Source of the DNA: Siphonodentalium dalli
Lineage: Eukaryota > Mollusca > Scaphopoda > Gadilida > Siphonodentaliidae
Direction: 5' to 3'
DNA length: 64,000 nucleotides
Assembly (NCBI GenBank): GCA_032622095.1
Contig: CP136062.1
Location: 134,743,282 to 134,807,281 of the forward strand
The position numbers and the translations under genes are program-made. Positions 33,361 through 45,964 of this stretch are shown here, piece after piece. The stretch's first letter is position 1. The number at the start of each line of letters is the position of its first letter. The notes under the pieces were generated by a model. The model had not been told where the DNA came from and ran no database searches. It was given only the letters and a program-made list of their open reading frames with translations.

Positions 33361-35184
33361 TAATATGTGGAACCGAAAAGATAACCCGGATTTTCCAAAT
33401 AACCATGTTAATCAACAAGAGATGAGGCCAAAACGGTGGAAACCGGAATTTAAAGGCGTATTTGCGCAACAAATTAGTGAGGAATCTGTCGGGGAAACTC
33501 GTTTCGCAACTAGATGGCCTCAAGTATAGTAATAAACCTACACACGCAGAAGTAAACCGAATCTGCAGCGACATAACTGGAGTTTTAGTAGAAGCCGCAA
33601 GCAAGACGTGTGGAACGTTTCAATGTGGTAACCATAAATCTACACGACAGCGAAAAATACACAAATCATGGTTTGACGAAGATTGTAAGAAACAACGCGA
33701 CTGTTTCCATAGAGCAAAATCCGATTATCAACGTGATCGAAATGATAAAAATAAGGATATATTAAGATTAACCGGTATAGATTATCGTAGAATGATGGAT
33801 AATAAAATAAGAAACGAACGTAACTCAAGCATCGCCGACTTACGGAGCTTTCGCTCTGAGGCTGGTGGTGACTTTTGGAAACAATTAGACAAACTCACAA
33901 CTAGCGATAGATCAGCACCGAATAGTAGTAAAGTTGATATAGGTGATTTTTATGAATACTTTAAAGCAATGGATGAAGATACAGACGAAAAAGCAGATCT
34001 TGCAGATCATATAGATGAGTTGTTTTGTGAATTAAATCTGAATGAAATGAACAACAAAATAACAGAGGTAGAAATCCGCACGGCAATTCACAATTTGCGT
34101 AACAATAAAGCTTCAGGACTCGTTCATCTATGCAATGAATATTTCAAATCTTCTGTTGATGTATTGATTGATGTTTATGTAAAAATGTTTAACTTAATAC
34201 TAGATACGGGATTATATCCCACATATTGGGCCACTGGGGTCATAAGACCGATTTACAAAAAGAGCGGGGATGTAAGTAATCCCGATTCATACAGGGGAAT
34301 TACGCTTTTAAGCTGTTTCTCAAAAAAATTCACATCGATACTAAATGTTAGGCTATCAAATTTTTCAGATGAGATGAAGCTAATTAATGACAACCAGACC
34401 GGGTTTCGAAAGAATTATTCGACATCTGATAACATATTTGCTCTTAGTAGTCTTATCAATATATACCTGGCAAGTGGGAGAAAACTGTACTGCACGTTCA
34501 TCGATTTCAGGAAGGCATATGATACGATTTGGCGGGAAGCTCTATTTCTTAAATTGTTGCGAAACGGTATCAACGGGAAGCTTTTTAGGGTAATTAAAAA
34601 CATGTATAGCCAAATAAAAACTTGTGTGAAGAATGAAGTTGATCGATCTGAGTTCTTCAGCAGCAACATAGGTCTTTTCCAGGGGGAGATAATGTCACCT
34701 TTCCTATTTTCACTTTACGTAAATGACTTACAGAGTTAACTAAATGACTGCGCCATAGGTAATCTCAAATTTATTGATGAACTGTTCTATGAAAATTTGA
34801 AATGCTATATATGTCTATTGTGTTTACTTTATGCCGATGGCACTGTACTCGTGACCGACGACGAAGCATGCATGCATAGGGCACTTTCGGCTTTTCAGGA
34901 CTATACTGACGCATGGGGTCTGCAAGTAAACACTAATAAAACGAAGGTAGTAATTTTCTGTAAGAAACAACCAAAAAGAGTACCAATATTCAAGATTAAC
35001 GATTCCGAATTGAAGATTGTTAAAGAATTCGTGTATCTGGGTGTAGAATTTTTCTATAATGGTAGGTTCTGTAGATCGATCAAGAGAACTTGTAAATTGG
35101 CAACGAAAGCGATTTACGCGCTGTTTAACAAAGTCAGAAACCTGGAGTTGCCAGTCGATGTGATGTTATATTTGTTTGATGTGG
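33360..35184 (+). pseudogene. LINE D ORF2 reverse transcriptase with YADG active site
   Basis: 33462-34739 is open for 425 codons: a Trp/Cys linker (KSWFDEDCKKQRDCF), then WATGVIRPIYKKSGD, NPDSYRGITLLSCF, TGFRKNYSTSDNIF and FIDFRKAYDTIW, with FQGEIMSPFLFSLYVNDL in place of the usual QG..LSP. After a stop and frameshift, 34797-35183 holds LLYADGTVLV, so the second catalytic Asp is Gly, then EFVYLGVEF. The reading stops at LFDVG (about 35183), where unrelated sequence is inserted. Confidence 0.85.
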
Positions 35185-35695
35185 GAGCATCTCACTTTGC
35201 CGACGGCTATTGTTTCCGGGGGTACCTGCACGAGGTGGCAATAATCCCTTACTTCAATCATTTGCCGCTTATAGTCTATTCCTCTTATCTTTTGGTGTGT
35301 TAATGGTTTGTCCTCTCTTTTTGTAGTTTTTTAATGATTTGTCAATTTGGGAACGAGGGTTTTGGAACCTTTGGTGCTGATTCAATGTTGATGTCAGGAA
35401 ATAATCTATGTCATGTTTTATTTATTTATTGATACAAAATAATTAATAAAATACATACAAGGAGATAACAAACATATAACAAATACACGAGAATACTTTA
35501 TCAAACAGCTCAATGGCGAACTAATTTAGCGATTGAATCTACGTATTCTACAACGTCGATCTCGTTTTCCCTGAATATTCTCTTGAAATGTCCAAGAGAC
35601 GCGTTGACCGCCCGATATTTTCTTCTCTGTGGTGAACTCTGCCGCCACCAGTCAGTTGAAGTATCGTCGAAATTTGGTGCCACGAGGATATAAAA
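35185..35695. other. Unidentified insertion in LINE D
   Basis: LINE D coding similarity stops at about 35183 and resumes at about 35697 (VHLKFCKMVLGM). The about 510 bp between has TTTATTTATTTATTGAT near its middle (35418) and a 67-codon minus-strand frame (35713-35510) of no recognised family. It could be a short 5'-truncated minus-strand retroelement. Confidence 0.5.
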
Positions 35696-36451
35696 TCCAT
35701 TGAAAGTGTTCATCTTAAGTTTTGTAAAATGGTACTAGGTATGAAAACCAAATTATATGGTATATGTTGAACTCGGACGACACCCATTGTCGATCGAAGT
35801 TAAATGTAGAGCAATATCCTATTGGTCAAAATTGCTCTCAAATGAAGGATCCGAAATCACGAAAAATGTATACAAACTGACCAAAGTTATCCACGAGCGC
35901 GACCCAATGTTCGATACAAAATTAAGATGGATGGTGTTCATACAGAAAACTATAAACGGGGCAGGCCTCAATTATATGTGGGAAGAACAAACATAGTTGT
36001 CTAGAGCGAAAATACAATTGCTGAAACGAATTTTGACAGATCAGTTTATACAAGAATGGGGCACAAGTGTAGCATCCACATCGAGGGGCCATCTCTATAT
36101 ATAGAGCTATAACCCCGTCCCCCCAAAATGAGAAAATACCTAACAGATTTGCCAAGCCACTTATCTGAATATGTTATGAAGATTAGGACATCGAATCATA
36201 GGCTTGCCATTGAGAGTGGGCGGTGGAAGAAAACGAACAAAGAAGAGAGATTGTGTACCTTGTGTAAGAATGGAATAGGGGACGAATATCACCTGATGAT
36301 AACTTACATATGTTTCTCAGAAATTAGACAAAAGTATATACCCGAATATTACTGGAAATACCCAAACGTGTATAAATTTCACAAACTTCTCTACGTTGAG
36401 CATATAGCCGTATTGAAAAATGTGGCTATATATTTGAATACATATATATGA
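35696..36451 (+). pseudogene. LINE D ORF2 C-terminus with CxxC...H...C finger
   Basis: VHLKFCKMVLGM, then VYVELGRHPLSIEVKCR (35757 on) and, after a frame change, 36128-36451 with LAIESGRWKK and LCTLCKNGIGDEYH....C. This is the C-terminal region and zinc finger of the same clade as LINE A and B. The stop at 36449-36451 is the likely natural end. Confidence 0.75.
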
Positions 36452-38750
36452 GAGAATACAGCACGAAGACTTAATCTGCGTGCGACTGGGTATTTGGGCA
36501 TCACTTTCACCACGTCCTAATTGTCTCACACAGGGGATACATTTATCTAGCCCCTGCTTTCTCGATGTGGGTGTGCACTGTTCACGTTGCCCTTTATGCA
36601 AAACAATAGCCATATAGTACCAATACATGTTTGGTTCACATCAAAGGACATGGTTGCATATAGAGTTGTCGGTCCAATGGCCTGTGTCTGTCTCCCATTG
36701 TAGGCATCCTAATCCACATTTGTATATATGTATATATGTTTTTGCATGTAATATGTTAAATCATGTCTAGCAATAAAGCATACCACATATATAAAATATT
36801 TATTAGTAAGACACACGTGTATTATCGGCACTCACAATGACGTAAGAGCTTAGCGCAATTATATCGATGTCAATGGCGGAACTTTATTATGTTAATTAGG
36901 ATCTAATTATGATATTCAATTTGCGTTGGGTAATTTGGTGTTGACTTTGAGATAAATATGGGCTATAAGGGTGGTTGAACACTTTTGTCAACACGAATAG
37001 ACACTTTTAAAATGGGGCTATAGTTGTTCTTGAAGGTGTCTTTACTTCCTCTTTGTTATGATAAGGATATCAATATTACGTTTTTTCTTGCTAAAATGTG
37101 ATTATCTGATAAAATTGATCTCAAATTGGTCGCAATTCTATACGAAGTCTATTAACCTCGTCCACTAAAGCTCGGCTCGGATCGAATTTAGTGTACTCTG
37201 TTAATGAAGTTCCTATATAATTGCGACTCATTAGATATCCTCTATGTAATGGCTGTTTATTGCGAATTAGTGACGAAGAACCAATAATTGCATCAAGAAC
37301 TCTGATCAAAATCGCCCAGAGCATTCGTAGACAGTCGTCACCTTCACCGTTTTGCACTTATGTTCTTTGAACACAATCGCCTTTTCGAACCTAGAGACAC
37401 TTATTCCGTACAGTACATTCAAGTGCGTGAAATGATATTATAGTATGGTTGCTATAACATAATATTGTGTTATAATACATGCATGTATAGTACAGTTATA
37501 TTATAGTAGGGTGGTGACGCTCTTTTGCATTAAAGAGACAATTTTCAATTCAGAACTGAATGAGAAAATGAGGGGAGAGGAGCTCTAATAAGTTCCGTAA
37601 CTTGTTCTCCGATCCTCTTTGCCCACATTTCTCTGTATGTTTATAATAATATGTGTAATTTATATTGTATATTGTGGGTCACAATCAAAATATGTTCAAC
37701 CTACTGAATCAGTAACTCACTTATTGCATTAGTGTGCTAGCTTCGAAAACGAGAGAAACTGAAATGTATATAAGTCTAAATATAAAACTTGATACGAAAA
37801 CATTACTAAATTGTTCTCACGAACTATCTATAGATAAAACGATCCAAAAGATTATAGTACTTTCTAAAATATTTCGCAACTAATACTACGATTGACGCAT
37901 TACATACAGTGCATGTTAACTATTATTGTAAGGCAATGTAATTGCATATGTTGTATACACATGCATCTTACATGTAAAACAAGCCCTAATTATTATTGCA
38001 GTCTACTGGGCCTGCGTACTGGGAGGTCAGGCACAAATGTTTCCATAGTTAGATGTGTAGCAGCAACAGTAACGTATTGAATTTCATGAGTATATTCTGA
38101 CCATTAATGACGTCATAACATTATTGTATCGGAAATGGCCACATTAAGAACTCACTTACGGCCAAATCCATGGTATCACTGTTGCGTTCTCGAATGTCTA
38201 TTATGTGTACGAATTGGAAATAACATATGTTTACGTACACTAAGAATATCTCTATAGCAACCCAAGTTTGAAGTTTGTCGCTTTACAATCTAAACCTCTC
38301 TAATAAATGCTTTATCGGTTATCGCCAGAAGTGTCAACTGGATACGATTTATCACGGGGGCGCGCTGTAAAATAATGTTGATGTATTCGTGTTCTGATAT
38401 AAAGAAAGAGCGTTCATCTTATTTCTTTTCGAAAAGTTGAAAACCGGTAGAAAGTCAAAACACCACATATAATACTGTTCAACTGAACCATGGCCGTTTA
38501 CATTTATAATCCTTAGATTGAACATACAAACATGCAAACACACGATCAACCACGATTAGAATATTTAACAAATTTGTGTTCATGAATGTGTTATGTAGGC
38601 ACTAACTTTTTAAAAATTGCTCGCATAACCATAATACCACAATTTGAAAATTAACAGTAGAGTTGATGAAGTTTGTGAATTATATGAGCACTTGGTCAGT
38701 GCCACCTTGAACAAGACTCAGCCTGTTGTGCTCGTTTTGCTCGTACCCTG
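36452..38750. other. Intronic DNA, no gene
   Basis: AT-rich DNA. 37368-37445 resembles 30862-30946 on the other side of LINE D (CGCCTTTTCGAACCT, CAGTACATTCAAGTG). The 78-codon minus frame at 37357-37121 has no recognised domain. Confidence 0.35.
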
Positions 38751-38899
38751 TAGTTAGCAGCCCTTAGGGTGGACAATTGCATGGTTGAATAATATGATCA
38801 CATCTAGATATGTGAGTGACGAAAGAATCAAGATCATATACACTGATAATTGTTCTGTTAAAATGGGATCAATATCATCGAAGCTGTTTGCTGGGGACC

Positions 38900-39560
38900 T
38901 CCTGTACTTGAATGAGGGGACAACAGCGTCAACGATGAACACGTAACATTACAGGAGAAAATTTTACAAGAGTCATTATGGTGCACATAACAGAGGGTAA
39001 GGATCACATAATGTTAGTCGAAGAAGAAACAATGGATATTATCAACCCAGTAATAATAGAAATGGTCCATACAATCATAACTATACTGGGTAGTGATGAT
39101 ACTTTGAATACATCAGCTTTTTCATGATTATATTAAGATATTATCCAGAACAATATTTGAATATATACAGTTCATTTATGATTCCTTGTTATATTTCATT
39201 GATGTTAAGTGTCTGTTTGGTGCTTCCAAAGAGAGAGATGCAACTCTTGATAGAACTAAGTTCTACAAATTTACCTATTATCCATCCTAAAAGAAACCAA
39301 GATTCACAAACAAAATCTTAAATATTTGTTTATTTAAACAAAGGGTGGTACAATGACTGCATTAATGCTAAATACATTAAAGGAGGCACTCTAATGTTAT
39401 CAGTAGAATTGCTCACACAAAAAACATCTAAGAAACATATTTCGACATTTATTCTAATAGACTTGATAACATTGAATTCGTTTATTGGCTCTCATCTGCA
39501 AGTGCCAATAAGACCTCAAGATTAATGTGAAATCTAGTCAGAGTGGAAAAACCCTTATTG
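38900..39560 (+). pseudogene. Possible LINE F linker relic
   Basis: Near 39345 the + strand reads WYNDCINAKYIKGG, like the KWYN..C..AK linker of APE-type LINEs, followed by decayed sequence to about 39540. Upstream, the 38950-39100 stretch is Asn/Arg-rich in one frame without clear identity. The link to the RT relic at 42.1 kb is inferred from order only. Confidence 0.4.
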
Positions 39561-39752
39561 GTTTATTTATTTATGAACACCATGATTAAATGATGAGCTT
39601 GAAATAACATAATGGTCGGTAGTCTCTGCTTAAGTATTTTGTTTATCATGTTTCAATCGTTATTTCTGTTAAATTTTATTACATAATGTATTATATCACT
39701 GAATGAGCATATATATTGTTCAATAATATTTCAATATATCAATAGAAGACTT

Positions 39753-40597
39753 GTAAAGGTACTCAATCCGATCAGACGGTCCCTATACCATCAAGACACA
39801 ACAACAACATTTCTTGAAAATACGCATTAGTTATCAGACTCGATTTATTGCAACAAAATAATGCTAACCACAGTCAACAATGGTATAAAATTTCAAAAAA
39901 CTTGTTATTTATCAACATTTTTTTTCAAAAACATATGGCCGTGTCGCCACTTAAGTATCACGAAACTCGACCGTATTACCACTTGGTTTAGAGTTATCCA
40001 TCTTCATCCGCAATTGTGTCCGTTTGACCACGTGTTTCTGAGCCACATATTATTAAACATCTCGAGAAATAACAAACTTTAAAAAATCGATATCTGATCA
40101 CTCTGAGCTTCAAATGATGGGTTCCTCGACTCGAATCAATATTTGTTAGCCCCGAAGCCAAAGCAAAAGTAATTTAGGGTACGTTCATTCGCTGGCAAGT
40201 TTGCACGGTACGGTTTGCAGGCATTTCTGTGTAGAAAACGATATGGTGCCATCATATTAACGGAAACAAGCATATAAAATGCATTTGAACCACAGCTGAC
40301 TACATGAGGACTAATATCTCTGCAGTTCCACCTGTATCGATGCTACCGGAATTTGCCTGTAAATATCATGCAATAATATCGCAAGAATCAATCATACAGG
40401 CATTTGCAGGCAAATGTCAGTTGCTCCGTTACAAGTGTCGTTCGCTTTGGTAAAGATGCATATTATATGCATGTTTACTTTCATATTATGGCACCATGCG
40501 GTTGTCTATGATGAAATGCCCGCAAAAACATACCGTGCAAACTTGCCAGCGTATGAACGTACCCGTAGGAGCGTCTGGTCGGATTGAGTACCTTTAA
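39753..40597 (+). mobile_element. TTAA MITE family 1, copy 2, carrying a nested MITE
   Basis: Left end (G)TAAAGGTACTCAATCCGAT, right end ATTGAGTACCTTTAA at 40597. The body matches copy 1 up to about 40176. A second element (40177-40564) interrupts it, and the family-1 right end resumes afterwards. Confidence 0.8.
40177..40564. mobile_element. 388-bp MITE with roughly 50-bp TIRs
   Basis: The left TIR GGGTACGTTCATTCGC then TGGCAAGTTTGCACGGTA matches the inverse of the right end (TACCGTGCAAACTTGCCA then GCGTATGAACGTACCC). The interior is noncoding, with internal AAAATGCAT-type palindromes. A TAG flanks both sides and could be a 3-bp target duplication. It is inserted in family-1 copy 2. Confidence 0.8.
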
Positions 40598-41198
40598 ATA
40601 ATAGTGGTTTAGAGACTTATGATAATCTTCAATATGTTGAGTGTACATTGGATTCCTATTTTCTTTCCTTTCTGGACCACTAAATAACACAGTTGCAATT
40701 AGTCGCATTTTGAAATTAATAGAAACAATTATTTAGAAATTTCTTCATGGAATGTCAACGAAATTAATGACAGTAATGACCAATTGCAGGAACTTGAACC
40801 TGATAACTACCGACTGGGTAATGTCCATATAATGGGAACACTGAAATTGAAAGAAAAAACATGTCTATGTTAAACATACCCTAGATGTATGTATTGAATG
40901 TATGTATCACAGATGAGACTATTAAATGGAGAACACTTGGTGACAGTGCTGGCAAAGCATAATACTATGGATATGCATGAGTTTCAAGTGATGAGTGTTG
41001 TATCTGTAGAGGCAGACTCTTTAAAAAGTGCTGTATTTCAAGGTCGGAGAGTTTAGTCAGCAACACTTAAGATCAATTAATTAGATCATTGTAAAATATC
41101 TATGTTCAAAACCGTAATAACCTCGAGGAATTATGTTAGAAAAAGTCTTAGTACAGCAGCAGTAAACTTAAAATGGACTAATATTTAGATGGCCCAGA

Positions 41199-41584
41199 TT
41201 AACCCTTTACCCAACAGAACGGCCCTGTGCCAATGCATTATCTTATATATGCGAGTCGACCATAGGTCGCCTCGCATATATAAGAGAATGCATTGGCTTA
41301 ACACATTAAAAATTATAAAATTGTTAAAGAATGTAAGAAAAAATGGTAAAAAGTGTTTTTAGGCCAATGCATTCTCTTATATATGCGAGGCGACCTATGG
41401 TCGACTCGCATATATAAGAGAATGCATTGGCACAGGGTATAACTGTAACTATCACAATGTGGTCAAGGAGCCGGTTTCAATGATATCCATATTTGTATGG
41501 TTCTATTGAGACAGACCGAAGATATTTTAGGCTGTTGAAGCTTTATTTGGCCGGTTTTGGCCGGTTTGTTGGGTAAAGGGTTAA
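41199..41584. mobile_element. piggyBac-type MITE in LINE F
   Basis: TTAA then CCCTTTACCCAACA at the left (41199-41216) and the exact inverse TGTTGGGTAAAGGG then TTAA at the right (41567-41584). TTAA targets and CCCTTT ends are the signature of piggyBac transposons. The 378-bp interior has no transposase and contains a large palindrome. Confidence 0.85.
41223..41437. repeat. Palindrome of palindromes inside the piggyBac MITE
   Basis: Two 67-bp units (41230-41296 and 41364-41430) are each near-palindromic (CCAATGCATT ... AATGCATTGG around CGACC(T)ATGGTCG) and are also reverse complements of each other. They are bounded by CCCTGTG and CACAGGG and separated by 67 bp. The DNA can form one long hairpin or two separate cruciform arms. 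Confidence 0.9.
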
Positions 41585-43390
41585 AGCAGCCATGGTAAAT
41601 GCCAATGTTGAAGACCTGAGCAACTCATTGTCAAAAAATAACCTAAACAAGATATCGCTAAATTTGTAAATCAAGCTTGCAGAGGGATTATCTGACAAAA
41701 TAAATGAAACTGCATTTTCAATAAGATTTAAGTCGGCGAGTGCCCCAATAACAAAGCTGTCAGAAATAAGCTCAAATAGGAAGCCAATATATTCAAAGGA
41801 TTAATCAAGAGAAAGCAGATGGTATTTAGGAATGGTCTTGTCAGTAGCATTGTAGGATGCACTGGTAGTAACGCAAGCAAGTATTGGGGTCTGGTCAACA
41901 AAATGGGCCATAGAAAAATTTGTATTCTGAATCTTTGTTGAATACATCACAACACTCAAATATAAATTGAAAGTTACAGCTACAGGTGTACATATGCCTG
42001 GAGTAATCCTGAATAATGAATTCACTAAGCATGATATTAAACAAATGCAAATAGCTTGAAAATAAAAACCTCTTGTGGAACTGATAACACGATAAAAGTT
42101 TTAACCTGTTTGCAGATTTATTCAATATTTGTCTGAATACAGGTGTTTATGGAGATATGTGGAAACATTCCTAATTAAAACCCTTTTTTATGGTCCCTCC
42201 AGTAATAGAGGTATCTCTCTATCCAACTGTATGGGATCAGTATTTAAAAATACCAGGAACAGGCCTGATATTCTCCAGGCAAATGGAATTTAATGTAAAT
42301 AGAAAGGAAGTAAAGAAACTGATCACATCTTTACTCTTAAGATGCTAATAGAAAAAAACTGAAAGCTCTTGATTTAGTCAATATATCTGCACTCCTTATT
42401 AAGTTACGGAATTATGTCATTGTCAAATATAATGATTTTCAACAATGCAAGCAAGGTCCTGAAAAATATTAAGTTCAGTTATGGAACTCATGAACTATGT
42501 TGATTATAAGTATATTGGCTTCCTTTTCGGACCCATTTATGCAGAAAAGCCATCAACACCTCTTAGTATTCAAAAGACGTTATCTAGTGAACTAGCACAA
42601 AACCTCTTCTGAAACTTAACAAGGCATGTGGAAAACCAATCTTTCATATGGAGGGGAGCTTACAACAATTGATTATACAATTTAAAAGACTCTGACATCG
42701 AAAATAGAGTGGAAAGTTTCCCTCCAAATCAGTACCAGTTAAAATGTGTGAAACACTTATTAGGAAATCATAGAACCTCAGTTAATATGACTTGCCTTGT
42801 GCCTTGGCGAAATGGGCTTAGTTCGCATGGTTATTTCAGGACTTAGAAGTAATATATTTTGATACCACTTATATACAGATCCAACTTTTTGGCTAACAGA
42901 GCTTACATGGGAGGCATGCATATTGAGAGAAGCTTTGCTTATGACATGAAATTATTCCTAAAAAAATGTTTTTTCACATGCTTGGCACAAACAGTCTACC
43001 TTTGATATAGATGGTTTAGCCTCAACCCTGGAAGGAAACTTTACTCAATTTTCGAAAGAAAAAATACACGATGATGACGATGGTAAACCAAATGGCAATA
43101 AGCTACGTTTCTATAGGACAATGAAGACATTATTTGGTCTAGAAAATGATATGTTAACAAGCATCAAGCGAGAAGCATTAATTTTATTTACAAGGATTAT
43201 TTGTAACAGAAGTCGAAGTGGGAAGGCACAATAATCTTGACTTACATACAAGAAAATGTACATTAGATAATGGTGGAGTTGAAGAAGAGCAGTTTGTTCT
43301 AAAATGTCATGTGCTCCAATCTGAAAGGTCAATCCTACTTGATGATATTACAAAAGTTATACCCACATTTGTTAATTCATGAATTATCAA

Positions 43391-44519
43391 AAAATCTCAA
43401 TGTCAAGCTATCAATTTGAAGGGGAAAATCATTATCCTCTATAACTAATCTATTCTATAGTACTATAACACTTGTTCACCCTCATAATATGAGGGATATG
43501 TTCAGATTGTGTAAAAAAGGAGTGGGTTTTTTAAAAATCCAGATTATTTTGCGTAGATAGAGTTTAATAGGAAATATTAAACAAAAACACTGCATTATCT
43601 AGACTATGAACCCAACTAGGGTATGCGCTGAGTACACCATCTGAAATCATGACTGCCTGAGAGAAATTAAATCAAACATATTCGTTGCATATTTTATTTT
43701 TTTGGCTGCCATTTGCAGAAATATATTTTTTATCGTGTGAAGGACCAAACAACATAAAACAACAAATATTATTCAAACACGTTTTCAATAATCTGGCAGA
43801 CATAAAAACTCAATACTGATTCATCTTTTCAGACCTTTTAAAAAAAATAGCAAATGGTTGCCAAGAAAAACTAAAAAACTAAAAAATAAAATTATTTTCC
43901 TGTAGACAGTCATGATTTCATATGGGAGACTGAGCGCAATCCATAGTTTGCGTCATAGTCTAGATAATTCAGTGTGGTTTTTACAGATGCTTCCTGTCAA
44001 ACTCTCTATCGACGTACCTAAAAAAAATCTGGGGCTTTTTAACCACTTTTTTTTTACATATTTGGAAAATATCTCTCATATTTTGAGGGCAAAGAGTTGT
44101 TAGTATAGTATTATAGCATACTTTGGTTATAAGGGATGATATTTACATTAATAGTTTGATAGTTTGGATTTGAGATTTTTTGAAACAGACAAAGAGAACG
44201 TTCAATTTATACTGGCTTCAAATGATTCGCACATACCTAACGGGGTGTGTATCAATGGGATAGATAGCATGTACATGTGGCAAAATGAGTTAGCAAGCTA
44301 GTTGATTATATAGGACTATTATGGGTCATGAATTTCAAAGGCCTCATCAATGATTACTGGTAATTGAGCGCACATTTATAGCCATGTAAGAAATTGGTTC
44401 TCTAACATATTTCAGTTTATGGATGTCTACTAATGTTCTGGTTGTAATTTCCTTGTATTGTACCTTCACTTGTGTAAAGTCCGTGTGTATGGCAACAATC
44501 CTGTTTTATTTGATTTAGA
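43391..44519. other. Intronic DNA, no gene
   Basis: AT-rich stretch between LINE F and LINE G. Short frames only; no repeat called. Confidence 0.35.
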
Positions 44520-45420
44520 CAATTAAACTTGATCTATACTGAATATCAACAAAATCAGTAGATATATATTCACTCCAACATGAATAACAACTTCTCTAGA
44601 ACCGGACGGCAAATCTTCTACTGCTTTTAAAGTATCTTCAACTGAACGATTTGTTCCTTGTGTAATTCCTTTGAAATCAAGATGTTTATATGTGGTGTCG
44701 TGCAGGATCTGCAAATCATAGCTTGTTGGTATTTGAGAGTCTGATTTGGCAGAAAATGGGTCTCTTCGTCAAACCTGTCAATCTGTAGTCTAGTTTCTTC
44801 CTAATCAGTTTTTAGAATATCAATTGTCTGTTTTGTATAATTCGTCACTGAAGCATGTTATTTCTTATTTCTTTTTTCGTCTTATTTAGCTCGTTCTTGC
44901 TCATTAGACATTCTTCTTAAGTTAGTCATCTTTCTTCTTAATTACACTTATAATAATTGGCGATCAATTTCGTCCTCTTTTATGTAGGTCACCGTTTAAT
45001 TTTCTAATTTCTTGTGTCGAATTTTTCAGCTCTGTAGCCAGTATCTTTAGTTCGCACTATTTCTTCCTAATATCGTCTTCATATTTATTTATTTGTTTGA
45101 GTGTTCACTAACTGTAATTCGGATTGAAATTTCCGAATTTCATTTTCGTACCTGTGCTCTTTTACTTGTAGGCCTCCATTTAATTTTCTTATTTCTTGTT
45201 TTGAATTTTCCAACTCTGTATACAGTATCTTTAGTTCGCACTCTTTCTTCCGAATTTCTTTTTCATATCCATGTTTTCCAGTGATCACTAACTGTAACTC
45301 GGTTTGAAGGTTCCGAATCTCATTTTCATACCTGTGCATTTCGTTCGTGTTATCATGTTGACTCAAATCGAAATTTCTTTCCGTCAGTTTTTTTTTTAAT
45401 ATGTCCAGTCTCATATTCAT
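44520..45420 (-). pseudogene. LINE G ORF1: coiled coil plus truncated SGNH esterase
   Basis: On the minus strand, 45420-45085 encodes 111 residues of coiled coil with an internal repeat (HRYENEIRNLQTELQLV, then HRYENEIRKFQSELQLV). After frameshifts and stops, 44714-44523 reads LQILHDTTYKHLDF, SVEDTLKAVEDLPSGSREV and VVIHVGVN. This is the first half of the SGNH esterase found in LINE E and D ORF1s; HDT replaces GDS, so the Ser nucleophile is lost. Similarity ends at VGVN. No ORF2 was recognised downstream (towards 43.4 kb). Confidence 0.7.
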
Positions 45421-45462
45421 ACAAGCTTTGAAATCATCAAGCTTAGAGCAGAATCCTTAATG

Positions 45463-45904
45463 TTAAAGGTACTCAATCCGATTAAACACCCCTAAATTAA
45501 TATGTCTTTGCCTTCGGGGGTAAAAAATATTGGATTGAGTCGAGGAACCTACCCATCAAAGCTCAGAGTTTTTTTTAAGTTTGTTATTTCAATTGGATGT
45601 GTCCCAGAAACATGTTGTCAAACGAATGGTCTCGGTCAAAATTGCGGATGAAGATTAATAATTCAAAAAACAAGTGGTAATATGGCCAAATTTCGTGATA
45701 CTTTAGTGATAATACGGCCATATTTCATTGAACAAAATATTAATAAATAACCAGTTTTGGGAAATTTGATACCATAGTTGACAGTGGTTAGCATTATTTT
45801 GTTGCAATCAATCGATTCTGATAACTAAACGTATTTTGAAGAAATGTTGTTGTTGTTGTATATTGATGGTATGGGGACCGTCTGATCGGATTGAGTAACT
45901 TTAA
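45463..45904 (-). mobile_element. TTAA MITE family 1, copy 3 (most complete)
   Basis: TTAA AGGTACTCAATCCGAT at 45463 and GATCGGATTGAGTAACTTTAA at the right end, 442 bp in all. It is reversed relative to copy 1: the TTGTTGTTGTTG block is near the right end. It is the best reference copy in the window. Confidence 0.85.
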
Positions 45905-45964
45905 CGCTTCATATAACATTACTATATAACATGACATTCTGCATTAATCACACGAACGCTGTGT

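Larger units (their letters stand above)
30987..36451 (+). mobile_element. LINE D: two-ORF APE-type LINE, decayed
   Basis: ORF1 (30987-32279) and ORF2 (about 32283-36451) are in the canonical order with the coding parts nearly abutting. ORF2 is broken by frameshifts and by a roughly 510-bp insertion at 35185-35695. The element covers both ORFs, so it was close to full length when it inserted. Confidence 0.8.
40735..43390 (+). pseudogene. LINE F: heavily decayed LINE (RT and C-terminus)
   Basis: Recognisable pieces in changing frames: ISSWNVNEIN (40740, endonuclease-like start), LFNICLNTGVYGDMWK (about 42115), RGISLSNCMGSVFKN (about 42210), TDHIFTLKMLIEK (about 42315), KLRFYRTMKTLFGLEND (about 43100) and CTLDNGGVEEEQFVLKCHVL (about 43260, C-terminal finger block). 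There are many stops and indels, making it the oldest of the recognisable LINEs. The YADD block was not found. Confidence 0.6.
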
